Below are positions 9,669 through 16,546 of a DNA stretch of 16,862 nucleotides, piece after piece. Origin of the DNA: Candidatus Helarchaeota archaeon (GTDB lineage: Archaea; Asgardarchaeota; Lokiarchaeia; Helarchaeales; JABXJV01); the NCBI GenBank assembly GCA_013375355.1, contig JABXJV010000573.1, positions 1 to 16,862 on the forward strand, given 5' to 3'. How positions within the stretch are numbered: position 1 is the stretch's first letter; the number at the start of each line of letters is the position of its first letter. The notes under the pieces are model-generated. The model searched no databases. It saw nothing but the letters and a program-made list of their open reading frames with translations, and was not told where the DNA came from. The translations under genes were made by a program, and so were the position numbers.

Positions 9669-10514
9669 TCAAAAATTCTTTTTTGCTGCTAGTACGGTAT
9701 TTTCAAGAAGCATTGCAATAGTCATTGGACCAACTCCACCAGTTGGTGGAGTAATGTGAGAAGATTTTTCCTTTAAATTCTCAAAATCTGCGTCACCAAC
9801 GATTTTGCCTTCAACTCTTGAAAAACCAGCATCAATTATTATGACACCATCTTTAACCATATCTATTTTAATCAAGTTTGGAACACCTGCAGCCGTAATT
9901 ATGATATCTGCATTCTGTGTATATTTTTTTAAATTATCTGTTTTGATATGACATATAGTAACTGTTGCATTTCGATTTAATAGCAGCATTGCTAAAGGTC
10001 TTCCAATAACAGTACTATGATTAATTATGGTTATATTTTTTCCCTCTAATGATGGTAAAATTTGTTCTAATAAATATAAAATACCTTTAGGAGTACAAGG
10101 AATAAACCCAGACTCGTCCCTATTAGCTAATTTACCCGCATTTACTGGATTGAAGCCATCAACATCTTTTTCCGGTTTTATTTTTTCCATTATTCTAAGC
10201 TGATCTAGATGGTTAGGAAGTGGTAATTGGACTAAAATTCCATGAATTTTATCATTCTCATTCAATTTTTTAATTGAAGAAAAAATTTTCTCCTCAGTAA
10301 CGTTATTCGGGAAAACTATTTTTTCAGAATATATTCCAATTTCTTGGCAAGCCTTTTGTTTAAGTCTTACATAAACTTTAGAGCCTGGATCATCCCCAAT
10401 TAAGATCGTTGCTAGACCAGGGATTATATTATGCGTTTTTTTTAAAAGACTAATTTCATTTGATAACTCTTTTTTAATATCATTTGCGATTTTACTACCA
10501 TCAATTAGACCCAA
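9669..10514 (-). CDS. folD: FolD, methylene-THF dehydrogenase / methenyl-THF cyclohydrolase
   Basis: A 281-residue bifunctional enzyme interconverting 5,10-methylene-THF and 10-formyl-THF using NAD(P). The N-terminal catalytic domain has the active-site YVRLK (Tyr48, Lys52), VQLPLP (95-100) and KDVDGF (116-121). The Rossmann domain has NHSTVIGRPLA where many FolD proteins have GRSxxVGxP, so the dinucleotide loop is slightly unusual. The C-terminal TPPTGGVGPMTIAMLLENT closes the family pattern. Length is standard. The start is a TTG at 10514 with a GGGG ribosome binding site 6 bases upstream; the first residues, GLIDGSKIA, match the usual FolD N-terminus. It is downstream of glyA in the same direction (70-base gap), a classic one-carbon pairing that implies folate rather than only methanopterin in this organism. 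Cytoplasmic dimer. Confidence 0.96.
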   Translation of the reverse strand: MGLIDGSKIANDIKKELSNEISLLKKTHNIIPGLATILIGDDPGSKVYVRLKQKACQEIGIYSEKIVFPNNVTEEKIFSSIKKLNENDKIHGILVQLPLPNHLDQLRIMEKIKPEKDVDGFNPVNAGKLANRDESGFIPCTPKGILYLLEQILPSLEGKNITIINHSTVIGRPLAMLLLNRNATVTICHIKTDNLKKYTQNADIIITAAGVPNLIKIDMVKDGVIIIDAGFSRVEGKIVGDADFENLKEKSSHITPPTGGVGPMTIAMLLENTVLAAKKNF

Positions 10515-10584
10515 TTTTTTCCCCTTTTCAAGAGAATTTCAATATATATATTATAGAAAAAAGTAATTAGAACAAGATTATTGT

Positions 10585-11889
10585 TTAATGGATATCGATA
10601 TATTGATAAGCTTTAGTTTTTGATTTAAAACAATACTTGACTTCTTGAAAATCTTTTCTAAATTCCTTGACTAGCTGTTTTACTGATTCGATATCTTGTT
10701 GTTTAATACAAATCCGTTCAATTAGGTCTGCAATATAATCCATTTCGCTTTCCTTCATCCCTAATCGAGTGACTTCTGATGTACCTAGCCTAATACCAGA
10801 TGGAGATCTAAAACTTCTTTTTTCTTTGATATCTTTAGGAATTAAGTTTCTATTCAATATGATTCTTGCCTTTTCTAATATTTGTTCTATTTTATCTCCC
10901 CAGCCAATTGTCTTGGAAAGTTTACTTATATCTGCAACTAGAGTATGAGATTCAGTAAAACCCTTTTTCTCTGCCAATACTTCAAATCCACGTTCATGTA
11001 ATGCTTGACCCAAAGCCTTTGCATTTTTTAATACTTGATCATGATATTCTTTTCCAAACTTTAACATTTCAGTTAATGTAACTGCCAAACCCGCTACATT
11101 ATGAAGGTGATGATTGCTTAGAAGAGATGGAAATGCAGCTAATCGTAATTTCTTATTCAGTTCTTCATCCTCATAAGATAAAACACATCCATGTTGAGGA
11201 CCGGGAAAAGTTTTATGAGTACTAAGAGTAAATACATCAGCACCTTCCTCTAAAGGTTGTTGAAAATACCCCGAACCTATTAGCCCAGCAACATGAGCAC
11301 CGTCATACATAACTTTAGCTCCGACTTCTTTCGCCGTTTCACTGATTTCTTTAACTGGGTGAGGAAATAGAAATACAGAAGCTCCAAAAAGAGCAATTTT
11401 TGGCTTAAATTCTTTTAATCTTTTAATACTCTTATCAACATCTAAATTCATTTCATCTTCATCAAATTCAAAAAAACCGACATTTAGACCATGGACATTT
11501 ATTGCTGTCCTATTATGACTTATATGCCCACCTTGAGCAATAGGCATGACCATCATTTTATCTCCAGGTTGAGATAATGCTGTATATGCAACAAGATTTG
11601 CCACAACTCCTGAGATAGCACGAACATCTGCAAAGCCTGCACGCCAATATTTTTTTGCCAATTCAATACATTTTAACTCAATTTGATCAATGAATTCACA
11701 ACCAGCGTAAACTCGTCTTCCTGCTACACCCTCTGCATATCGATGAGCCAGATCTGTTGTTATCGCCTCACGTACAGCTGGACTGCAAACATTTTCAGAA
11801 GCTATTAAGGGAATTGCGTTAGCAAACATTTCATGATGTTTTTTCATTAAATTTCTAATATTATTAAATTCATTTTCTTCCGAAGACAC
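10585..11889 (-). CDS. glyA: Serine hydroxymethyltransferase (GlyA)
   Basis: A 434-residue PLP enzyme of fold type I that converts serine plus THF to glycine plus 5,10-methylene-THF. Seen motifs: IPLIASENVCSPAVREA near residue 26, HRYAEGVAGRRVYAGCEFID, the cofactor-contacting YDGAHVAGLI (Asp196, His199), and the PLP-lysine motif TLSTHKTFPGPQHG with Lys226. The C-terminal RSPSGIRLGTSEVTRLGM contains the carboxylate-binding arginine. Length and wording fit archaeal SHMT. The start is a GTG at 11889, preceded by GGTGA 6 bases upstream. It is followed by folD, which uses its methylene-THF product. A stand-alone Lrp-type ligand-binding protein is divergent across a 160-base gap that contains repeats, a plausible amino-acid-responsive control region (inference). 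Confidence 0.97.
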   Translation of the reverse strand: MSSEENEFNNIRNLMKKHHEMFANAIPLIASENVCSPAVREAITTDLAHRYAEGVAGRRVYAGCEFIDQIELKCIELAKKYWRAGFADVRAISGVVANLVAYTALSQPGDKMMVMPIAQGGHISHNRTAINVHGLNVGFFEFDEDEMNLDVDKSIKRLKEFKPKIALFGASVFLFPHPVKEISETAKEVGAKVMYDGAHVAGLIGSGYFQQPLEEGADVFTLSTHKTFPGPQHGCVLSYEDEELNKKLRLAAFPSLLSNHHLHNVAGLAVTLTEMLKFGKEYHDQVLKNAKALGQALHERGFEVLAEKKGFTESHTLVADISKLSKTIGWGDKIEQILEKARIILNRNLIPKDIKEKRSFRSPSGIRLGTSEVTRLGMKESEMDYIADLIERICIKQQDIESVKQLVKEFRKDFQEVKYCFKSKTKAYQYIDIH

Positions 11890-11901
11890 AGAATTTCACC
11901 G

Positions 11902-11976
11902 AATGACAGTTTTTATTACATTAAATTTTGTGTTCTTAATAAAAATTCCTAATGACAATTTTTTTATGTAATAAAA
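11902..11976. promoter_or_regulatory. Paired repeats in the glyA / RAM-protein divergent region
   Basis: Two direct copies AATGACAGTTTTT (11902-11914) and AATGACAATTTTT (11951-11963) differ by one base and lie 49 bases apart. An exact 11-bp inverted pair, TTTTATTACAT (11911-11921) and ATGTAATAAAA (11966-11976), overlaps or abuts them. Together they form two half-sites inside the promoter region of glyA. They look like operator sites for a dimeric regulator, which is inference. Confidence 0.45.
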
Positions 11977-12005
11977 TTAATTCTCTATCTGCAAGTAAAT
12001 TGTAA

Positions 12006-12014
12006 TTTTAAATA
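12006..12014 (+). promoter_or_regulatory. Possible TATA box of the RAM-domain gene
   Basis: TTTTAAATA, 36-44 bases before the TTG start, would place a transcript start near the AAAGGAGGT ribosome binding site or slightly upstream. This is plausible but not strong. Confidence 0.3.
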
Positions 12015-12033
12015 AAATTTGAAAAGAAATATG

Positions 12034-12042
12034 AAAGGAGGT
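12034..12042 (+). promoter_or_regulatory. Near-perfect ribosome binding site of the RAM-domain gene
   Basis: AAAGGAGGT, a full Shine-Dalgarno match, ends 7 bases before the TTG at 12050 and decides this non-ATG start. Confidence 0.8.
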
Positions 12043-12049
12043 CAATTAA

Positions 12050-12295
12050 TTGGCAGATACTATTGCATTCATCTTAATCGAAATAGCTTCAGGTGAAGAG
12101 TATAAATTTGTAAATGATGTTCGGGACTTAAAAGAGGTCTCGGAGGCTTATATTGTTTATGGCGCTTGGGATATAATAGTAAGGGTACAAACAGAAGGTA
12201 TGGGAGAACTGAATTCGGTAGTCCTTAAAATAAGAAAAATGGCTGGTGTGAAACGGTCTGCGACCTTAATAGCCCTAACTGGTGATGAAGTCTAA
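12050..12295 (+). CDS. Stand-alone Lrp/AsnC ligand-binding (RAM) domain protein
   Basis: An 81-residue protein equal to the C-terminal effector-binding (RAM/AsnC_trans_reg) half of Lrp/AsnC regulators, without the N-terminal helix-turn-helix. The alpha-beta sandwich pattern is visible: a first strand AFILIEIASG, a helix around DVRDLKEVSEAYIVYG, then the characteristic GAWDIIVRVQ strand, the helix MGELNSVVLKIRKMAGV, and the last strand SATLIAL. Such proteins form dimers or octamers that bind amino acids and may act alone or associate with full-length Lrp proteins; direct DNA binding is not expected. The TTG start is supported by a near-perfect ribosome binding site. It is divergent from glyA and followed 147 bases later by the eS25 gene. 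A role in sensing serine, glycine or another amino acid for glyA is a guess from position. Confidence 0.9.
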   Translation: MADTIAFILIEIASGEEYKFVNDVRDLKEVSEAYIVYGAWDIIVRVQTEGMGELNSVVLKIRKMAGVKRSATLIALTGDEV

Positions 12296-12296
12296 A

Positions 12297-12312
12297 ACTT
12301 CTTCTTTTTCTT
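12297..12312 (+). terminator. Pyrimidine-rich terminator after the RAM-domain gene
   Basis: Directly after the stop codon there is a T/C-rich run with a TTTTT core (CTTCTTCTTTTTCTT), the kind of U-rich tract at which archaeal RNA polymerase stops. It separates the RAM gene from the eS25 gene, which has its own promoter. Confidence 0.4.
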
Positions 12313-12375
12313 ACTAAAAGATTAAAAAATAAAAATTAAAGAGAATTTCATTCCAATTATGGATTAATTTATATG

Positions 12376-12393
12376 AGAAAAACAATTTAAATA
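12376..12393 (+). promoter_or_regulatory. BRE/TATA promoter of the eS25 gene
   Basis: A purine-rich BRE-like GAAAAACAA is followed directly by TTTAAATA at 12386-12393. The expected transcript start is near 12414, about 30 bases before the ATG at 12443. A GGTG at 12431-12434 is the likely ribosome binding site. This is one of the better promoter matches in the window. Confidence 0.5.
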
Positions 12394-12442
12394 AAGTAAT
12401 AATTATTTTTTTTACACATGAAATAATCTTGGTGTAATATGC

Positions 12443-12796
12443 ATGGGAAAATCGAAAAAAAAAGCAAAATCTAAGTCTGCAAAAAAAGTTAAATCACTTG
12501 CTTCAAAAGCAAAAAAGAAAAAATCATGGGGGGCTAAAGAAACTAAAGGAAAAGAAAGACTTAGGCGTGCTTTGCTTATCCCTGAGGATGTTCAAGAACA
12601 AATTTTAAATGATCTACCAAAAATGAAATATATAACTTCAACTCAGCTCTCAATTAAATATGGTATTAAAATTAGTGTTATCAAGCCTTTTCTTAAAGAA
12701 TTGGAAGAAAAAAATAGAATTAATCTGGTCCTTACTAACAGTAGAATAAAGATTTATGTTCATGGAACAAAGAAAGAGGCTGAGGCTGCAAGTTAG
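12443..12796 (+). CDS. rps25e: Ribosomal protein eS25 (S25e)
   Basis: A 117-residue small-subunit ribosomal protein of the eS25 family, which is found in archaea and eukaryotes but not bacteria. The first 35 residues are a lysine/serine-rich, disordered-looking extension (KSKKKAKSKSAKK...) ending in KKKSWGAKETKGKERL, the usual family entry. The winged-helix core follows: VQEQILNDLPKMKYITSTQLSIKYGI, then ISVIKPFLKELEEKNRI as recognition-type helix and the final strands LVLTNSRIKIYVHG. It should sit in the small-subunit head near the E site. The ATG follows a GGTG ribosome binding site, and a good BRE/TATA is about 50 bases upstream. It converges on the UroD-like gene with a 15-base gap. The gene is a useful marker that the contig is archaeal. 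Confidence 0.93.
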   Translation: MGKSKKKAKSKSAKKVKSLASKAKKKKSWGAKETKGKERLRRALLIPEDVQEQILNDLPKMKYITSTQLSIKYGIKISVIKPFLKELEEKNRINLVLTNSRIKIYVHGTKKEAEAAS

Positions 12797-12811
12797 GAAC
12801 CTTTCTAAAAA

Positions 12812-14059
12812 TTATTTTTTCGAGTCATTATATTTGTGAATCGCATCAAACATTGCTACAATGTTTTCAGGGGGAACATCGGGTAAAATATTGTGAATAG
12901 TACTCCAGATAAATCCGCCACCAGGTGAAAAAATTTCTAATAATTCAGTCACATGTTTTTCTACTTCTTTCGGGCTTAAACGGTTAATTACATTACGAGT
13001 GTCCGCACCACCACCCCAAAATGTAATATCATCACCATATTCTTCTTTTAATTCCTTGGGATCCATATTTCTAACATTAATTTGGACTGGATTTAGAATA
13101 TCAACCCCAACATCTATTAGATCAGGGATAAATGGCTTTATAGATCCGCAGGAATGGAAAAATATTTTCATAGAACTGTGTTTTTTGATGTAATCACATA
13201 TTTCCGCATGTCTTGGTTTGAATATCTTTCGATATAATTTAGGATTAATCAAAGGTCCTTTATTTTCCCCAAGATCATCCCCAATACGAATTACGTCTAT
13301 AACATCTCCAACATATTTACAAACAAGTGATAGTGATGCGAGATGAAAATCCATGATTTTATCAAGGAATTTTTCAACTTGCGAGGGATCGCTTACTAAA
13401 TCCATTAAAGAGTTATCTATCCGTCTCAATGCGTGCCCAAATTCAAATACACTACATCCAAGATCGATAGTTAAGGCTTTATTTGAATTTTTACTTAACT
13501 CAATTGCAGTCTCTCTTAATTTTCGCCAAAATCTTCTTTGCTGTAGATTATCAAATGGAGCTGGAGGGTGTATAAACCCAAGATATCTACCAATAGAGCC
13601 TATTAAGTCTGAAAAATCGTCAGGATAACCTTCTAGAAACGGGAAATAGTTTTGCTCAAAATAAAATGCGCCTTCACTCATTTTAGCAAGTATAGTACCA
13701 TCTGGATGAACTACGTCATAGGAATTATCTTCATTACGCCTAGGACGGAACCGAGCAGGAAATTGTACTTTATTACCTTTTAGATCAATATCGTACCAGT
13801 CTTCGTCTTTTTTATTATATGCCCGACCAATACCCAATACATCAATTTGAAATCGGTCAATTATTATATCTTCGACTTGGGCTAGTTGTTGTATTACATC
13901 GATAATTCGGGTGTTTCCAGTTGTAATACCTAAATATTTTTTTAGATTATTATATGCAATTGCATTTATACCTGTAACATGGGTGCTTCCAAGATCTATC
14001 GGAATTTTGTCCGGTTCTTTATGGTTAATAGCCGCTAATACTCGTTCTCTGGAATTCAT
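12812..14059 (-). CDS. Uroporphyrinogen-decarboxylase-superfamily protein, probable methyltransferase
   Basis: A 415-residue member of the UroD/MtaA superfamily. The N-terminus MNSRERVLAAINHKEPDKIPIDLG and the end FIWSTIHNILPDVPPENIVAMFDAI are characteristic of the branch used in corrinoid-dependent methyl transfer rather than of heme-forming HemE. A possible zinc motif is FFHSCGSI (His302, Cys304), comparable to the HxC of MtaA/MtbA-type methyltransferases; GGGAD follows about 50 residues later. No heme-biosynthesis neighbours are present. Possible roles are methyl transfer between a corrinoid protein and a cofactor, or demethylation of a methylated compound, but no corrinoid-binding protein gene is visible here. 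ATG at 14059 follows a weak AGGAC site. It converges on eS25 and is divergent from the mntA/hepT pair. The gene is intact; the precise reaction is not assignable. Confidence 0.85.
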   Translation of the reverse strand: MNSRERVLAAINHKEPDKIPIDLGSTHVTGINAIAYNNLKKYLGITTGNTRIIDVIQQLAQVEDIIIDRFQIDVLGIGRAYNKKDEDWYDIDLKGNKVQFPARFRPRRNEDNSYDVVHPDGTILAKMSEGAFYFEQNYFPFLEGYPDDFSDLIGSIGRYLGFIHPPAPFDNLQQRRFWRKLRETAIELSKNSNKALTIDLGCSVFEFGHALRRIDNSLMDLVSDPSQVEKFLDKIMDFHLASLSLVCKYVGDVIDVIRIGDDLGENKGPLINPKLYRKIFKPRHAEICDYIKKHSSMKIFFHSCGSIKPFIPDLIDVGVDILNPVQINVRNMDPKELKEEYGDDITFWGGGADTRNVINRLSPKEVEKHVTELLEIFSPGGGFIWSTIHNILPDVPPENIVAMFDAIHKYNDSKK

Positions 14060-14159
14060 TTATAAATCAGTCCTAAAATTTTTAGAAACAACAAATTAAG
14101 ACAAACCTAATGTATTAATGAAATGGTTATTTTATTAATAATGTAATTTTTAAAAAAAA

Positions 14160-14609
14160 ATGTTTTTTAATGGGAGCAAAAATATTTTGTATAATCAATT
14201 AGAATTAATCAGAAATATATTGGAAAAGGATAAAGACGTTTTATTGGGGTATTTATTTGGATCTTATGCGAAAAATACTCAAAATATATTAAGTGATATT
14301 GATTTTGCGATCCTTCTTAAAGAAAATGAAAATAATTTTCTTATCAATAAAAAAATGGAGTATATTGGAAAATTAATTGAGATTTTTAAAGTAAATCAAG
14401 TCGATTTAATAATTTTAAATAATGCTCCGATTTTTTTACAATATGTAATTATAAAGGATGGAATCTTGGTTTTTTCTAGGAATGAAAAAGCACGAGTAAG
14501 TTATGAAACAACTGTTGTTAGAGAATTTTTGGATATAAAACCACTTTTTGATTATTATAATAAATATTTAATTAAAAGGATTAATGAGGGTACTTTTGGT
14601 GTTAGATGA
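14160..14609 (+). CDS. mntA: MntA-type nucleotidyltransferase antitoxin
   Basis: A 149-residue minimal nucleotidyltransferase (MNT, polymerase-beta superfamily). The family motif GSX10DXD is exact: Gly34-Ser35, ten residues, then Asp46-Ile-Asp48 in FGSYAKNTQNILSDIDFAIL; Asp82 in VDLIIL is the likely third metal ligand. Known MntA antitoxins of type VII systems transfer AMP from ATP onto a tyrosine of the HepT toxin and silence it, and the neighbouring gene is indeed a HepT. The ATG at 14160 has no ribosome binding site. A TTG at 14187, 10 bases after GGGAG, would give a 140-residue protein beginning YNQLELIRNIL, closer to the usual family N-terminus, so the true start may be there. The stop overlaps the hepT start. 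The DNA is visibly more AT-rich than the flanking genes (12 G+C in 14281-14340), suggesting acquisition. Confidence 0.92.
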   Translation: MFFNGSKNILYNQLELIRNILEKDKDVLLGYLFGSYAKNTQNILSDIDFAILLKENENNFLINKKMEYIGKLIEIFKVNQVDLIILNNAPIFLQYVIIKDGILVFSRNEKARVSYETTVVREFLDIKPLFDYYNKYLIKRINEGTFGVR

Positions 14610-15018
14610 AGATATAATCCTTGACAGATTGGCAAAATTAGAAAAATATCTTATTGAATTACGAGCCATTAAAAAATTAATTTTTGAAGATTTTATAAAC
14701 TTGAGAAACTTTATGGCAACTCAACATCTCCTTCAATTAGCTATTCAAATTTGTATTGATATTGGAAATCATATTGTTTCTATTAAAAAATTTAAAAAAC
14801 CTGAAGCATATTTTGAAATTTTCGAAATATTAAAAAAGGAAAAATTAATTTCTGATGAAAATGCTCAAAAGTTTATAGAAATGGCAAAATTTAGAAATGT
14901 ATTAGTTCATTTTTACACAGAAGTTGATGAAAAACAAGTTTATCAATTTGTCCAGAAAAATTTAGATGATTTTAATGATTTTATAAAAGAAATTGGTAAA
15001 ATACTAGAGAATCAATAG
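14599..15018 (+). CDS. hepT: HepT-type HEPN toxin
   Basis: A 139-residue, mostly helical HEPN-domain protein (DUF86/HepT family). The toxin motif RX4HXY is exact: Arg99, His104 and Tyr106 in RNVLVHFY. In the studied Shewanella pair the Arg/His form the RNase centre and the tyrosine is AMPylated by MntA, so all residues needed for both activity and its control are present. The start chosen is GTG 14599, 7 bases after GAGGGT, giving LDEDIILDRLAKLEKYL, a standard HepT beginning; the ATG at 14584 would add five residues with no suitable site. Either way the gene overlaps the mntA stop at 14609, implying translational coupling. It is followed by a convergent dehydratase gene. Activity cannot be proved from sequence; a defensive role against phage or plasmids is possible. 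Confidence 0.93.
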   Translation: MLDEDIILDRLAKLEKYLIELRAIKKLIFEDFINLRNFMATQHLLQLAIQICIDIGNHIVSIKKFKKPEAYFEIFEILKKEKLISDENAQKFIEMAKFRNVLVHFYTEVDEKQVYQFVQKNLDDFNDFIKEIGKILENQ

Positions 15019-15121
15019 TCTTTTTGAAGAATAATTTTGTATTTATATAAATTTGAAAACGATTTTGCAGCTCTTTCTATATTTGGGATTTTATTTTCAT
15101 TATTTTCCGAAGAAATATTAA

Positions 15122-16420
15122 TTATTTCAAGGACTTTAAGAACAATTTTAGTTTTCGTTTAACTTCACGTCCCGTGACTGGCCTCGAATCAACAACGTCC
15201 ACTTCAAAGGTTAAGCAGGGAATACCTAATTCAGTTTCAATAATTTCCTTCATCAAGGAGGCTATTGCGTGGGAGTGTTTACAGCCTAAATGTCCGCCGT
15301 AGATGGCACAATCTACTTTGTATTCTTTACCAATCCGAAGTAAATCATCAATAAAAAATTCCGCAGGTCCTCTGGACTGTCTCCCCATAGGAATATCTAA
15401 AATTTGTCTTGCCAACCCCTCAAAGATTGTATTATCATTGCTCATATTTATAGGTTTACTAATTGTATAGCCCAACATATCCATAACACATACAGCTCCG
15501 AATTTCCGCTCCATCCATTCAAATAGAAAAGGATCGAACACTATTGGAAGATACATCCACATTACACGAATTTTTTCCTCTAAACCCCGGGATTGCAAAG
15601 CCCCACGTTTTTCTTTAACTCGTTTCTTAGCTACATCCCGTTTGAATCTAGCAAATTCAATAGGTCTGGACAATCCCGCAGAAGTTAATAACATACTATA
15701 ATTATTGAGGGCTGCCCCAGATGGCATAGGAGCTGGGACTGCCTTCATTAATTCCATTCCTTCCAAAATAAGTTCGCGAGTTTTGTTAGAATTTTGCATA
15801 GTAGTAATAAAGTGATCATGATCCATCTTTTGGTCAATTCTCTCCTCTAACCATGATACCAAATTTTTTAATTGCTGTGCAACATATGGAACGGTATTAG
15901 CATCATAATATTTATCTTGGGGATCGTGGGACCAATAGGGAATATCAATAGTGAAGAATGGAGTTTCTTTATAAATTTCCTTCATAACTTGATATTGCGA
16001 ATTCGTTGAATCGCAAGGTTGACTCCCATAAATTACATAGTCTGGTATTGGGGCCTCCCCTACCATACTGGCGCCGATCCATACTTTTTGAGCATTGCAT
16101 TGAGCCCTATCAATCCCCCCTTCTTCTGCTATATCGATATATCTTAGAACTTCTTTAGACATGGCTATAGCAACTGAACCAATCTCTTGACACATCGGAT
16201 AGCAGTCCATCGCATATACTATCTCCGGAGGAAAGCAAAAATTCGTCATTACAGATTTATGTTCTTTCTTGGCGATACGAAGGTTCTTATAATAATCATA
16301 GTTAATATCTGCGAACTGCATGCTGGGTCGTTGCAGTTTCGAACCTTTAATAAGATTCATTGCCGTTTCGTAAGTATTTATAATTCTATCCCATAAATAG
16401 AATTGTTTTTCATTCTCCAA
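15122..16420 (-). CDS. 2-hydroxyacyl-CoA dehydratase / HgdB-family iron-sulfur subunit
   Basis: A 432-residue protein of the HgdB / BcrC / FldB superfamily, the [4Fe-4S] subunits of 2-hydroxyacyl-CoA dehydratases and benzoyl-CoA reductases. Family marks: TNFCFPPEIVYAMDCYP near residue 60, the YGSQPCDSTNSQYQ loop with Cys136, and GGHLGCKHSHA with Cys380. Cys108 (DRAQCNAQ), Cys136 and Cys380 are the best candidates for the three cluster ligands by position in the family. It is intracellular and oxygen-sensitive in known cases, and needs an ATP-driven activator (HgdC type), which is not in the window. The start is a TTG at 16420 with AGAGG a few bases upstream. A close paralogue lies immediately upstream in the same direction. 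The substrate is unknown; hydroxyacyl-CoA dehydration in amino-acid fermentation or aromatic-CoA reduction are the two family options. Confidence 0.87.
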   Translation of the reverse strand: MENEKQFYLWDRIINTYETAMNLIKGSKLQRPSMQFADINYDYYKNLRIAKKEHKSVMTNFCFPPEIVYAMDCYPMCQEIGSVAIAMSKEVLRYIDIAEEGGIDRAQCNAQKVWIGASMVGEAPIPDYVIYGSQPCDSTNSQYQVMKEIYKETPFFTIDIPYWSHDPQDKYYDANTVPYVAQQLKNLVSWLEERIDQKMDHDHFITTMQNSNKTRELILEGMELMKAVPAPMPSGAALNNYSMLLTSAGLSRPIEFARFKRDVAKKRVKEKRGALQSRGLEEKIRVMWMYLPIVFDPFLFEWMERKFGAVCVMDMLGYTISKPINMSNDNTIFEGLARQILDIPMGRQSRGPAEFFIDDLLRIGKEYKVDCAIYGGHLGCKHSHAIASLMKEIIETELGIPCLTFEVDVVDSRPVTGREVKRKLKLFLKSLK

Positions 16421-16426
16421 ATTGAT

Positions 16427-16461
16427 TACCTCTGAATAAACCTCTCTATTTCCTCTCTATG
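16427..16461 (-). promoter_or_regulatory. Leader with three tandem AGAGG ribosome-binding-like sites
   Basis: On the minus strand the leader before the TTG at 16420 holds ATAGAGAGG twice (complements at 16441-16449 and 16452-16460) and then AGAGGT close to the start. Only the last is at normal spacing. The earlier two may be standby ribosome sites, a protein or RNA binding site, or a simple purine-rich repeat. Confidence 0.4.
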
Positions 16462-16546
16462 AATTAAAAAGGGATAATAAAATAAAAAGCATTTACTAGT
16501 ATAAAAAAATATTATTTTAAGCTATTTAGAATATTTTGTTAGGATT

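Noticed and set aside
9664..9669. GGAGGT on the plus strand near the end of folD
   Set aside because: It overlaps the folD stop and no plus-strand reading frame starts at a suitable distance.
13353..13628. 91-codon plus-strand frame
   Set aside because: Antisense shadow of the UroD-superfamily gene.
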